Positions 54,601 through 62,438 of a stretch of 64,000 bases of DNA are shown here, one piece after another (positions within the stretch are counted from its first letter, which is position 1; each line of letters starts with the position of its first letter). A program made the position numbers and the translations under genes. The notes under the pieces were generated by a model, which worked only from the letters and a program-made list of their open reading frames with translations, searched no databases and had not been told where the DNA came from. This stretch comes from Ancylobacter sp. SL191 (GTDB lineage Bacteria > Pseudomonadota > Alphaproteobacteria > Rhizobiales > Xanthobacteraceae), in assembly GCF_026625645.1 (NCBI RefSeq), contig NZ_CP113056.1, positions 3,943,001 through 4,007,000 on the forward strand, written 5' to 3'.

Positions 54601-55072
54601 CCGGCGTCTCATAGGGCCGGTTCTCCGGGCTGGTGCCGGCATTCACGTCGATGGTGCCGAGTTCGATCGTGCCGTCGGCAGCCGCGGCATCGCCCCCGGC
54701 CGGCGCCGGGGCGGAAATGGTCACGCTGGTCGGGCTGGTGAAGGCGTAAATGAGGCCGCTGCCGCCGAGCAGACGGGCCAGCGCCTCCTCCGCCGAGAAG
54801 CTGCCGCGCAGGGCCGGCGCGATGCGCCCGCTGGTGAGCGCGGCGGGATAGGCGAATTTGATGCCGGTCTGGCGGGCGAAGGCGGTGAGCGCGGCGCCGA
54901 GCGGTTGGGCGGGAATGTCGAAGCTCACCCGCGCGGCCGTGGCCGTCTGCGCCTGCGGGCCGATGAAGGGCACCGGCATCAGCATGGTGGAAGCGATCAG
55001 CCCCGCCCGCAGCATATGGGCGCGCAAAATGCCGCCCCGCTGTGTCCCCGTTCGCCCCGTGAAGCCCGCCAT
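51683..55072 (-). CDS. TonB-dependent receptor with STN domain and fused C-terminal Omp25/31-like barrel
   Basis: The 1129-residue outer-membrane protein has a signal peptide (LRAGLIASTMLMPVPFIGPQ), an STN signalling domain (about 48-108; IPAQPLGAALTAFARQTG), a plug (about 150-270; NIRGLQGMNRVATTIDGSQQ, DPDLISGITITKGPDG) and a 22-strand barrel ending near residue 842 (PAPGRTITVGLTGKLG). A further ~270 residues form a second, 8-strand porin-like barrel (WTGPYVGVNAGFGYG, NYQFANNLVIGIEADFSW, WSLKAEYLYAGFG, ending RIGLNYRF). The plug is HasR-like, so heme or siderophore uptake is likely. The upstream fecR and sigma genes complete a cell-surface-signalling unit. An internal ATG at 55015 is an alternative start. 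Confidence 0.92.
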   Translation of the reverse strand: MAGFTGRTGTQRGGILRAHMLRAGLIASTMLMPVPFIGPQAQTATAARVSFDIPAQPLGAALTAFARQTGIKFAYPAALTSGRIAPALRGSFSAEEALARLLGGSGLIYAFTSPTSVTISAPAPAGGDAAAADGTIELGTIDVNAGTSPENRPYETPGSTNYISAADIERFPGLTSGAIFQSTPGVFTGSSNNGGSIDPNIRGLQGMNRVATTIDGSQQATSSYRGYNGVDNRTYIDPDLISGITITKGPDGGVAGAIGGTIAAETLGVADILDPGQTYGARVRAGLTSGLTDPVIGQSGVAESSGDAPGPTNISLALATTSENIDFVAAFVRRKTGNYSAGTNGSLTYDGVDGPQRLSSYGYGQEVYNTSEDVTSVLLKTVLRPTDEQEIKLAYMHYDNVYGEVTPGVVNVDNYMLQMPLNSVSLDQATVHYHYKPVETDLVDIHANAYVSNIDETVNYAAYSTATPVPQNAVNAGISASNTSLFSLASTPLAVTFGGSYRQESGTPVGDLLVDYGNGAIPPDAQAQVASVFGRAKWEPWSWLAVEGELQYINYQSTFLGVESWSYEGEDFATYAGDGVSPSISVTLSPAEGWQVYAQYQTGIRPPSLREVSMTRGEQLFNPDLEAENARNFEVGVNFLRENLFKPGDEAKLKLAYFDNKTYNYIGREYENGRMILFNYDYVQFQGVEFSGGYDAGWGFVDFGINYYTGFNACLDDGECIDYTLQADYLTNQVPPEFTASVTAGLRFWDDRVTVGGRVTYVGERLAELYQGENDTYFFITKAWAPYTVVDLFGQWKINDHLTLDVGVQNLLDAYYVDALNNTDMPAPGRTITVGLTGKLGGEGPLPALTKSFPKPNGPWTGPYVGVNAGFGYGQITGTTTAGDGSANALAASESADQSLEGMIGGFQGGFNYQFANNLVIGIEADFSWMQMQDEDVIYSTETAALMERDAREARIKYQYDWLSTVRARVGYAAGNWMVYGTGGLAFLKETEQRGQYLAAANPASSSSAPTPSSTSLAFTETADNVRTGFSVGAGAEYAFGSNWSLKAEYLYAGFGAEDFLFGNGRGGVSRDYQIRTLCRRGRVTVGCDGIVNGYVYQGFNGAGDDVIGRTASNEANLQLFRIGLNYRF

Positions 55073-55190
55073 CTGTCCTGTCTCCGCTTGCGTGACGAGG
55101 GCCGTGCCTTGCCGGTTCGTCTGGTCCCTCGCTGGCTAAGACCGGGGCGGCGTGGAAAATCCTCAGTGGCGGGTGCGATTTTTTTGCGGG

Positions 55191-56159
55191 TCAGCTCGCC
55201 GAGACGACGGTGAGGTAGGGGGAGAGCTGGATCACGCGGATCGGCAGGCCCTGCGCGAGGGCGGCAAGCGACAGGTCGGGGGTGCGCAGGTCCAGCACCG
55301 CATTGACCCTCAGCGCCTCGATCCCCTCCCCGCGCGCAATGATCCAGCCGGCATGATAGGGCCGGAGCGCCGCGAGGATGTCGGCAAGCGGGCGGTCCTC
55401 GGCGATGAACAGGCCCGAGCGCCAGGCCAGGGTGACGTCGGCGGGCTGAAGGGTCACGGGGCCGAGACGGCCATTGCCGGCGATCTCGACACGCTCGCCG
55501 GCGTTCAGCGTCAGGGTGGAGGTGCCGGTCACCTCGACCGCATGTTCGGTCACGCCGACCGCGAGCGAGCCGTCGCCGCGATTGGCGTCGATGTCGAAGG
55601 CCGTGCCGAGAGCACGCACGCGGCCCGCGCCCGCCGTTACCTCGAAGGGCCGCGCCGCATCCGGCGCCACCTCGAAGAAGGCCTGCCCCGTCATCAGCCG
55701 CACGCCTCGCCGCGTCGGCGAGAAATCCAGGGCGAGCGCGCTGCGGGCGTTGAGCGTGACGCGCGAGCGGTCGGCCAGCGTCACCGTGCGCACCTCGCCG
55801 GTGCCGGTGGCGATGTCCGGGCGCTCGGCCAAGAGGCCCGCCATCCACGCCCCGCCCGCTCCGGCGATGCCGAGGCCGGCGGCGCCGCCCAGCATCGCCC
55901 GGCGCGACAGGCCGCTGCGGCGCGGGCGGGCGGCGGCACCGGGGCGGATGAGGCCGGTCCTTCGATCCTGATGCAGGTCCGACGCCTCGCCCCAGAGCTG
56001 CTCGGCCTCGCGCGCGGCCGCCTCATGATCGGCGCTCTGCCCGCGCCAGGCGGCGAAGGCGGCACGGTCGGCGGGCTGCGCCTCGCCAGAATGCAGCCGC
56101 ACGATGAAGGCGAGCGCCTCGTCGGACAGCGCACGGGGCGGGTGGGAAGGGTGGTCCAT
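55191..56159 (-). CDS. FecR-family anti-sigma factor
   Basis: The 322-residue inner-membrane regulator has an N-terminal DUF4880-type sigma-binding part (LSDEALAFIVRLHSGEAQ, DRAAFAAWRGQSADHEAAA) and one transmembrane segment after SRRAMLGGAAGLGIAGAGGAW (about 94-115). A periplasmic FecR domain follows (GQAFFEVAPDAARPFEVTAG), and a C-terminal STN-like part contacts the receptor's signalling domain. It would hold or activate the sigma factor at 56251 depending on receptor occupancy. The ATG at 56157-56159 was chosen; the frame is open 13 codons further up. It is second in the minus-strand sigma-fecR-receptor unit. Confidence 0.92.
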   Translation of the reverse strand: MDHPSHPPRALSDEALAFIVRLHSGEAQPADRAAFAAWRGQSADHEAAAREAEQLWGEASDLHQDRRTGLIRPGAAARPRRSGLSRRAMLGGAAGLGIAGAGGAWMAGLLAERPDIATGTGEVRTVTLADRSRVTLNARSALALDFSPTRRGVRLMTGQAFFEVAPDAARPFEVTAGAGRVRALGTAFDIDANRGDGSLAVGVTEHAVEVTGTSTLTLNAGERVEIAGNGRLGPVTLQPADVTLAWRSGLFIAEDRPLADILAALRPYHAGWIIARGEGIEALRVNAVLDLRTPDLSLAALAQGLPIRVIQLSPYLTVVSAS

Positions 56160-56250
56160 GGACGAGCTCACAGAGCGGCGCGCGGGCCAGAGCGGCACGG
56201 CGGCTTGTCCCTATAGACGGCGCGCGTGGGAGAAATCCTCAATGCCCGCC

Positions 56251-56844
56251 TCACGCCTCATCGCGCATCAGGTCGCGGCAATGGATGAGCGCGCGCAATA
56301 TGTGCTTCTCCACCATGCTCACCGACACGCCGAGATGGCCGGCGATCTCGCGATGGCCCCGCCCTTCCAGCTTGTTCATGACGAAGGCGGTCTGGCAGGC
56401 CGCCGGCAGTTCGTTGAGCAGCACGGCCAGCCGGATGATGCGGCGGCGGTGATGCAGCGCGCCTTCGGGATCGCCCGTCACGGCCAGTGCGTCGATCTCC
56501 TCGATATCGACGCGGTAGAGCCATTCGGCATGGCGGCGGGCGGTAAAGTCGATGGCGGCGGTGCGGGTGGCCGCGAAGGCATAGGTCTTGGGATGCTCGA
56601 TCACCGCCGCCTGGGCGGGGCGGCCGGCGAGGCGCAGATAGGCGTTCTGCACCACCTCCTCGCCGCCATCGCGGTCGCCCACCAGCCGGGCGGCGAAGCG
56701 GACGAGATCGCGGTGATGGCGCCGGTAGAGGTCGCCCAGCCATGTGTTGAAGACGCGATTCACGCACGCCTCCCGCCCGCGCCAGAGGCGGGCAAGCTCG
56801 GCACGGTCCAGGGACTGATCGCGCGAAGGGCCAAGGCTGATCAC
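56251..56844 (-). CDS. ECF RNA polymerase sigma factor (FecI-like)
   Basis: The 197-residue product has sigma region 2 (LGDLYRRHHRDLVRFAARLVGDRDGGEEVVQ in the first half, with the typical D-x-A/G-EEVVQ motif) and region 4 (LNELPAACQTAFVMNKLEG, HREIAGHLGVSVSMVEKHI). It should direct transcription of the receptor gene downstream when the FecR protein signals. Region 4 VSVSMVEKHILRAL is the usual FecI-type recognition helix. The first ~25 residues may not be needed; internal start choices exist. It lies 169 bases after the stop of the second receptor gene. Confidence 0.92.
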   Translation of the reverse strand: MISLGPSRDQSLDRAELARLWRGREACVNRVFNTWLGDLYRRHHRDLVRFAARLVGDRDGGEEVVQNAYLRLAGRPAQAAVIEHPKTYAFAATRTAAIDFTARRHAEWLYRVDIEEIDALAVTGDPEGALHHRRRIIRLAVLLNELPAACQTAFVMNKLEGRGHREIAGHLGVSVSMVEKHILRALIHCRDLMRDEA

Positions 56845-56936
56845 CGGGGACGCCGCGCGCCGCCGGTCAACCGGTGCGGGAGGCGTCCCGAAAGAGGGGT
56901 TCAGCTACCCTTAGCCAATCCTATTTATCACGCAAC

Positions 56937-56955
56937 ATCAATGATTTAGATTGAT
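56937..56955. promoter_or_regulatory. 19-bp inverted repeat upstream of the ECF sigma factor
   Basis: ATCAAT-GATTTAG-ATTGAT: perfect 6-bp arms in an AT-rich block (56918-56972), 93 bases before the sigma start. The size fits a Fur/Mur-type metalloregulator site, and TTTAGAT resembles half of an Irr box, but it matches neither consensus fully. Confidence 0.4.
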
Positions 56956-57013
56956 TACAGATTAAAACTGATCTCCCCTGCCCGCCCCCCCCGTCGCCGG
57001 GCGCGGCGCCCGC

Positions 57014-60000
57014 TCAGAACCGGTAATTGAGACCGATCCTGAACAGCTGCAGTTCCGCCTCGTTGGAGGCGGTGCGGCCATTCACCGTGTCGGAGGTGCC
57101 GGGCGTGACCACATTGGCGTAGGTCGCCACACAGCGATTGCCGACAATGCGGCAACCGGTCTGCACGCGGGTGGAATAGGACTTGGTCACGCCGGCGCGG
57201 GCCTTGCCGAACAGGAAGTCCGTGGAGCCGAAGCCGGTATAGAGATATTCGGCCTTCACCGACCAGCGGCTGTTGATCGCGTATTCGGCGCCCGCGCCGA
57301 GGGCAAAGCCGGTGCGGGTCTGCACATCCGTATCGGTAAAGGCGAGATCGGTGCGGTTGCCGGCCGGAAGCGCCGCGGTCGCCGTGGTGGCGATGTATTG
57401 CGAGCGCTGCTCGTTCTCCCGCAGGAAGGCGACGCCGCCGGTGCCGTAGACCATAAGGTCGTCAAAGGCGTAGCCGAGACGGCCGCGCAGCGTGGCGAGC
57501 CATTCAAAGGCGTAATCGGTCTGCGATTCCAGCATCGAGCGGGTGATAAGCATGGCGCCCTCGGTGGCGCCCTGCTGCTGCGAGCCGCCCATATCGGCGT
57601 AGGAGAAGTCGGCCTCGACACCCAGAACGACATTATTGGCGAACTGGTAATTGTAGCCGATCTGCCCGCCCCACATGCCGCCATAGAAGGACTGGTCGGC
57701 GGATTCATTGACGGCGCGCGCACTCGCCGAGCCGTCCGCCGTGGTGGTTTCGCCGGTGACCTCGCCGAAGCCATAGGCGAAATGGCCGCCGACATACAGG
57801 CCCGTCCAGTCCCCCGTCCCGGCCAGCCGGGGGAAGACGATCGGCGCGAGCTTCTCCTCCCCGCCCAGCGTGCCGGTGAGCGAGAGCATGAAGGTGCGGC
57901 CGGGCGCCGGCATGTCAGTATTGTTGAGGGCGTCGACGTAATAGGCGTCGGTCAGGTTCTGGACGCTGACATCGAGCGTGATGTTGCTGTTGATCTTGAA
58001 CTGCGCGAAGGCGTCGATGACGGTGTAGGGCTCCCACTGCTTGGTGACCCAGGCGAAGTAGTAGCCATCCTCCCGCACCTCGGCGAGGCGCTCGCCCATA
58101 TAGGTGACGCGGCCGCCAACCGTCAGCCGCTCGTCGAAGAAGCGGGCGCCGGCGGTGAGGGAGGCGGTGAAGCGCGGGGGAATCTGGTTGGTCAGATAAT
58201 CCGCCGACAGCGTATAGTCGGTGCAGATGTGATCCTGCTGGCAGGCCTCGAAATCGGTGTAGTAGTTCAGGCCGAATTCGACGAAATAGCGGCCCGTATC
58301 GTAGCCGCCCGATAGTTCGTAGCCGGCGAAGCGGACGAAATCGTAATTGAACAGGAACATGTTGCTGCCATTGAACTGGCGGCCGACATAATTATCCGTG
58401 GTGTTGTCGAAATAGGCGAGCTTCAGGCGCGCCTTGTCGCCGGGCGTGAAGATGTCCTGACGCAGCAGGTTGGTGCCGAACTCCCAGTTGCTCGCCTGTT
58501 CCGCCTCAAGATCGGGGTTGAAAATCTGGTCGCTGCGGGTCTGGCTGACCTCGCGCACGCTCAAGGGCCGGATGCCGCTCTGGTACTGGGCATAGATCTG
58601 CCAGCCCTCCAGCGGGGTCACGGTGATGCTGGCGCTCGGGCTGATGCCGCTGCCGGCATAGGCCGAGAAATCCTCGCCCGGCACGTTGTAAGTGGTCGTG
58701 CCGTTGAAGGTCGTGTCGTAGGTCAGATATTCGAGCCCTGCTGCCAAAGCGAGCCAAGAGGTCGGCTCCCATTTGACGCGGCCGAAGACCGAGCCGACCT
58801 CACGCACGCCATCGGCGGGAATGGCCCAGAGCGAGATGTCGGAGAAATCATAGGGCTGGGTCGGCTGCGCATCCTCATAGGCATAGCTGGCGCCGAAGGT
58901 GACGGCGGCGGGCGTGCCGACAATGTCCAGATGCGAGGTGTTCTGCGCGCTGACCCCGGCATTCTGCGACTGCTGGGTCAGTTCGGCGATGGTCCGCGTG
59001 GCGCCGTATATGTTGGTCTCGTCAATCATCGAGGCATAGGCGTTGACCTTGACGTCGATGAGGTCGTTCTCAATCGGTCGGTAGGTGTAGGCGAGCGTCG
59101 CCTGATTGACCTCGACCGAACTGAGCGGAAGCTGCTGGGCCACGCCGCTTCCGGCGGTGATCAGCGAGGGGGACACCTCGCCGAAATCATTGCCGTAATA
59201 GAGATAGCCGATCTGGATTTCCTGCTCGTCGGTCGGCCGCATGGTGACCTTCAGCAGGCCGGAGGTGGCGTCCTCCGAGGTGTTGTAGACCTCCTCGCCA
59301 TAGCCGTAATTCGACAAGGGGACGGTGTCGCCGAGATAGTCGACCGTGGTCAGCGAGCCATTGGTGCCGGCGTTGTAATTGCCGGTCGTGCGGCGGACAA
59401 AGGCGGCGACGAAGTCGACATTCTCGTCACGGCTGCCGAAGGCGACGCTGCCATTGCTGATCTCGGTGCTGGCATCACCCTCACCGAGGGTCTTCTGCCC
59501 GATGACCGGCTCGATATTGTTGCTGCTGACGCCCATGCGCAGGCGCACGCCCCAGGCATCTCCGGGGATGAGGAGATCCTCCACATTCAGCGTCTCCATG
59601 GCGATGGTGCCGCCAATGGCGCCGGCGACGGCGCCGTCCGGTCCCTTGGTGATGGTGACGCCGCTGACGAGATCCGGGTCGAGATAGGTACGGCTGTCGA
59701 CGCCGGAATAGCCGCGATAGCTCGATGTCGACTGCTGGGCGCCATCAACCGTGGTGGCGACGCGGTTCATGCCCTGAAGACCGCGAATATTCGGGTCGAT
59801 GGAGGCGCCATTATTGCCGCCGCCGGAGATGACGCCGGGCGTGCCCTGGAACAGGGCGCCGGCGGTCTGCGGCGGGAAGCGCTCGATCTCGGCGCTGGAG
59901 ATGTAGTTGGTCGAGCCCGGCGTCTCATAGGGCAGATCGGCCGGATTGGTGCCGGCATTCACGTCGATGGTGCCGAGTTCCATGGACCCGTCGGCCGCGA

Positions 60001-60418
60001 CCGCGTCGCTGGACGCGGGCGCGCTGATGCGGACCGTGTCGGGGCCGGTGAAGGCGTAGCTGAGCCCGGTGCCGCCGAGCAGGCGGGCCAGCGCCTCCTC
60101 GCGGGTGAAGCGGCCGACGAGCGCCGCGCTGGTGCGCCCGGCAACGAGGCTGGAGGGAAACAGCAGGCGCAGCCCCGCCTGATCGGCGAAGGCGGTGAGC
60201 GCCGCGCCGAGCGGCTGGGCGCGGATATCGAGGCTGAGCGCGCCGTTGGTCGCAACGGCCCCGGCAGAGGCACCCTGCGCGCGGGCGGCGGGGGCGACGG
60301 CCACGACACTCAGAGCGACCGAGGCGAGCAGCGCGACGCGACGCGCGTAGCGCCCCCGGCAACGGCTCTGGCGTGCGGCGTGAGAGAGGTGGTGCGTCGC
60401 GGTGGTGGTGGCCTGCAT
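57014..60418 (-). CDS. TonB-dependent receptor with STN domain and fused C-terminal Omp25/31-like barrel (second copy)
   Basis: The 1134-residue paralogue of the receptor at 51683 has the same layout: a long signal peptide (VALLASVALSVVAVAPAARAQ), STN (about 62-122; DIRAQPLGAALTAFADQAG), plug (NIRGLQGMNRVATTVDGAQQ, DPDLVSGVTITKGPDG), a 22-strand barrel to about residue 838 (PAPGRTFMLSLTGTLGG), then an 8-strand barrel (WTGLYVGGHFAYGFG, YNYQFANNVVLGVEADFSYA, WSVKAEYLYTGFG, RIGLNYRF). The plugs are nearly identical, while barrel loops differ, so the two probably take different ligands. It belongs to the sigma-fecR unit at 60544-62112. Confidence 0.92.
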   Translation of the reverse strand: MQATTTATHHLSHAARQSRCRGRYARRVALLASVALSVVAVAPAARAQGASAGAVATNGALSLDIRAQPLGAALTAFADQAGLRLLFPSSLVAGRTSAALVGRFTREEALARLLGGTGLSYAFTGPDTVRISAPASSDAVAADGSMELGTIDVNAGTNPADLPYETPGSTNYISSAEIERFPPQTAGALFQGTPGVISGGGNNGASIDPNIRGLQGMNRVATTVDGAQQSTSSYRGYSGVDSRTYLDPDLVSGVTITKGPDGAVAGAIGGTIAMETLNVEDLLIPGDAWGVRLRMGVSSNNIEPVIGQKTLGEGDASTEISNGSVAFGSRDENVDFVAAFVRRTTGNYNAGTNGSLTTVDYLGDTVPLSNYGYGEEVYNTSEDATSGLLKVTMRPTDEQEIQIGYLYYGNDFGEVSPSLITAGSGVAQQLPLSSVEVNQATLAYTYRPIENDLIDVKVNAYASMIDETNIYGATRTIAELTQQSQNAGVSAQNTSHLDIVGTPAAVTFGASYAYEDAQPTQPYDFSDISLWAIPADGVREVGSVFGRVKWEPTSWLALAAGLEYLTYDTTFNGTTTYNVPGEDFSAYAGSGISPSASITVTPLEGWQIYAQYQSGIRPLSVREVSQTRSDQIFNPDLEAEQASNWEFGTNLLRQDIFTPGDKARLKLAYFDNTTDNYVGRQFNGSNMFLFNYDFVRFAGYELSGGYDTGRYFVEFGLNYYTDFEACQQDHICTDYTLSADYLTNQIPPRFTASLTAGARFFDERLTVGGRVTYMGERLAEVREDGYYFAWVTKQWEPYTVIDAFAQFKINSNITLDVSVQNLTDAYYVDALNNTDMPAPGRTFMLSLTGTLGGEEKLAPIVFPRLAGTGDWTGLYVGGHFAYGFGEVTGETTTADGSASARAVNESADQSFYGGMWGGQIGYNYQFANNVVLGVEADFSYADMGGSQQQGATEGAMLITRSMLESQTDYAFEWLATLRGRLGYAFDDLMVYGTGGVAFLRENEQRSQYIATTATAALPAGNRTDLAFTDTDVQTRTGFALGAGAEYAINSRWSVKAEYLYTGFGSTDFLFGKARAGVTKSYSTRVQTGCRIVGNRCVATYANVVTPGTSDTVNGRTASNEAELQLFRIGLNYRF

Positions 60419-60543
60419 GATCCCTGCCCGTCTTCTGTCCCTGATGGCGCGAGGGCCGGCCTCTTGGGAGCCGGTGCCGCTCGGTGCTCATTCCAAGGAC
60501 GAGGCGGGGCGCGCGATCTTGCACCGCGCGCCGCGAAAAAATG

Positions 60544-61494
60544 TCAGCGGATGATGGTCACCAGCGGCAGGCGGGTGACGCGCACGGGCAATGTCTGCTC
60601 GATCGTGTCGAGGATGGCGTCGGCGCCGGCGAGGTCGAACACGCCGGTGACCTCGAGCTCACCCAGCGCGGGATTGGCGATGAGGATGGTGCCGTTACGG
60701 TAGCGCTCGATCTCGGCGACCACCTCGGCCAGCGGGCGCTGGTTGACGATCAGCTTGCCGCGCCGCCAGGCGGTCGCCATCCGCGCATCGACCGGCCGGG
60801 CGGGCGAGAGGCGCGTGGCCGAATAGCTCACCTGCTGGTCGGCCCCGGCGAGGGTCGTCGCCTGCGCGTCCGCATCGCGCGCCACCGAAACCCGCCCTTC
60901 CAGCACGGTGACGACGACATCGTCGAGGCGCATGTCCACGTCGAACACCGTCCCCACCGCCCGCGTGGCACCGCCCGCCGCCGCGACGATGAAGGGGCGC
61001 ACAGCATCGGGCGCGACGGTGAACAGCGCCTGCCCGTCGAGCAGTGAGAGCCGCCGCTCGCTGTTCCCGAAATCGACGTCGAGCGCGGTGCAGGCGTTCA
61101 TCAGCACGGTCGAGCCATCGGCCAAAGTGAGCGTGCGGCGCTCGCCGACGCCGGTGACATGGTCGGCGAACAGCCGCGCGCCAATGAGGCCGGAGCGCTC
61201 CAGCGCGAGACCAGCCGCGCCGAGGCTGAGACCGCCGATCACCAGCCGGCGGGTGACGCGGGCGCGCCCCACCTGCCGTTCGCGCCGGCGCACCGTGCTG
61301 CCGGCAATGCCGAGGCCGTGCCAGATCGCCTCCGCCTCGCGCGCCGCCATCTCATGCGCCTCGCCGCGCTGGCGCCAGTGGATGAAGGCCGCGCGGTCGG
61401 CCTCGGTGGCCCGGCCGGAATGCAGGCGAACCAGCCATTCAATGGCCTCGTCGCTGAGCGCGATGTCCGCCCGGTCGTGGTCGCTGCTGGCCAT
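60544..61494 (-). CDS. FecR-family anti-sigma factor (second copy)
   Basis: The 316-residue product has an N-terminal sigma-binding segment (LSDEAIEWLVRLHSGRATEA, FIHWRQRGEAHEMAAREAEA), a transmembrane stretch (RRLVIGGLSLGAAGLALERSG, about 81-100, shown in part) and a periplasmic FecR domain (GQALFTVAPDAVRPFIVAA). The C-terminal part AEVVAEIERYRNGTILIA, then ELEVTGVFDL is the typical FecR end. It lies 81 bases after the sigma gene and 125 bases before its receptor. Confidence 0.92.
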   Translation of the reverse strand: MASSDHDRADIALSDEAIEWLVRLHSGRATEADRAAFIHWRQRGEAHEMAAREAEAIWHGLGIAGSTVRRRERQVGRARVTRRLVIGGLSLGAAGLALERSGLIGARLFADHVTGVGERRTLTLADGSTVLMNACTALDVDFGNSERRLSLLDGQALFTVAPDAVRPFIVAAAGGATRAVGTVFDVDMRLDDVVVTVLEGRVSVARDADAQATTLAGADQQVSYSATRLSPARPVDARMATAWRRGKLIVNQRPLAEVVAEIERYRNGTILIANPALGELEVTGVFDLAGADAILDTIEQTLPVRVTRLPLVTIIR

Positions 61495-61575
61495 GATGTG
61501 TCGTGATCCGTCCGGTGTGCCTCTATCAAGGACGGATCGGGCGGGCCGAACTTGCAGTGAGGAGGCGAAAAAAGC

Positions 61576-62112
61576 TCATCGCTCGTCGCGGAAGAAATCG
61601 CGGCAATGGCGCAGCGCCTGCGCGAGATAGCGCGCCACCATGCTCTCGGAGACCTTGAGCCGCCCGGCGATCTCGCGATGGCTCAGCCCGTCGCAGCGGT
61701 TGAACAGCAGCGCCGCGCGCGGCTTGGGCGCCAGCTTGGTGAGCGCCAGCACGAGGAAGCGGAGCTGGTCGCGGTCGATGATGATGGTTTCCGGCGAGGG
61801 GCAGGTGTCGGCAATGGCGTTCAGCACCATGTCGTCGGTGATAACGCCGCCGGTGTGGCGCTTCTCGCGGCGGGCGAGATCGATGGCGATATTGCCGGCG
61901 ACGCGCAGGATGAAGGCGCGGTGGTCGGCAATGGGCGGGGTCTGCGGCGAGAGGGTGGAGAGGCGCAGCCAGGTCTCCTGCAACGCATCCTCCGCCAGTT
62001 CCTGCGAGCCGACGCGCCGGCGCAGCATGGCAAGCAGCGCCCGCCAGTGCCTGAGATAGGCGGTCACGATCTCGTCCTGAACCTGCGGAGCGGCGGAGCT
62101 GGTGGTGGTCAT
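61576..62112 (-). CDS. ECF RNA polymerase sigma factor (FecI-like, second copy)
   Basis: The 178-residue product has region 2 (VTAYLRHWRALLAMLRRRVG, SQELAEDALQETWLRL) and region 4 (ALTKLAPKPRAALLFNRCDG, HREIAGRLKVSESMVARYL). It would switch on the receptor at 57014 when ligand is sensed. An Irr-box-like palindrome at 62191-62207 lies 79 bases before its start, suggesting that iron or heme status sets its level. The start MTTTTSSAAPQVQDE is the only good ATG. Confidence 0.93.
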   Translation of the reverse strand: MTTTSSAAPQVQDEIVTAYLRHWRALLAMLRRRVGSQELAEDALQETWLRLSTLSPQTPPIADHRAFILRVAGNIAIDLARREKRHTGGVITDDMVLNAIADTCPSPETIIIDRDQLRFLVLALTKLAPKPRAALLFNRCDGLSHREIAGRLKVSESMVARYLAQALRHCRDFFRDER

Positions 62113-62438
62113 TGCGGCGGGCGTGCCTTCGGAGCCTCAACGCCCCCAGAGCTAGCCGCGCGAATGAAAAAAGGCCATCAAAATCAAAAGTTTAGATCTT
62201 GTCTAAAGACAATTCGCGCCAGCCTGGAACCATCCCACCCGCCGGCATTCGCGAAGAGGATTCAACGCCTTCCCGGCATCGGCACGCGGAGCCGGCGCCT
62301 GCTTCGCCTACCGCGCGCGCTGCCGCAACGAAACGGCGTGCCGGACCGTTGCGCCGGCGCAACAGATGGCGACGCCGGGACATGGTGGGTGACATGCCGT
62401 CGCGGCATTGGCGAAAGGTCAGGCGGACCGCCCTGCCC
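62113..62438. other. Intergenic region upstream of the second sigma gene (326 bases)
   Basis: No gene is supported. The half nearest the sigma gene is AT-rich (about 62163-62215) and holds the Irr-like box. The rest is ordinary high-GC sequence between the GMC oxidoreductase stop and the promoter. Confidence 0.5.
62191..62207. promoter_or_regulatory. Iron-control (ICE/Irr box-like) palindrome
   Basis: TTTAGA-TCTTG-TCTAAA is 17 bases with perfect 6-bp arms and a 5-base spacer, the same arms and spacing as the ICE motif bound by Irr in Hyphomicrobiales. It precedes the ECF sigma factor of a TonB-receptor unit, a natural Irr target. Confidence 0.6.

Noticed and set aside
58931..60703. 590-codon plus-strand open frame
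   Set aside because: It is antisense to the second TonB receptor and has no family features.
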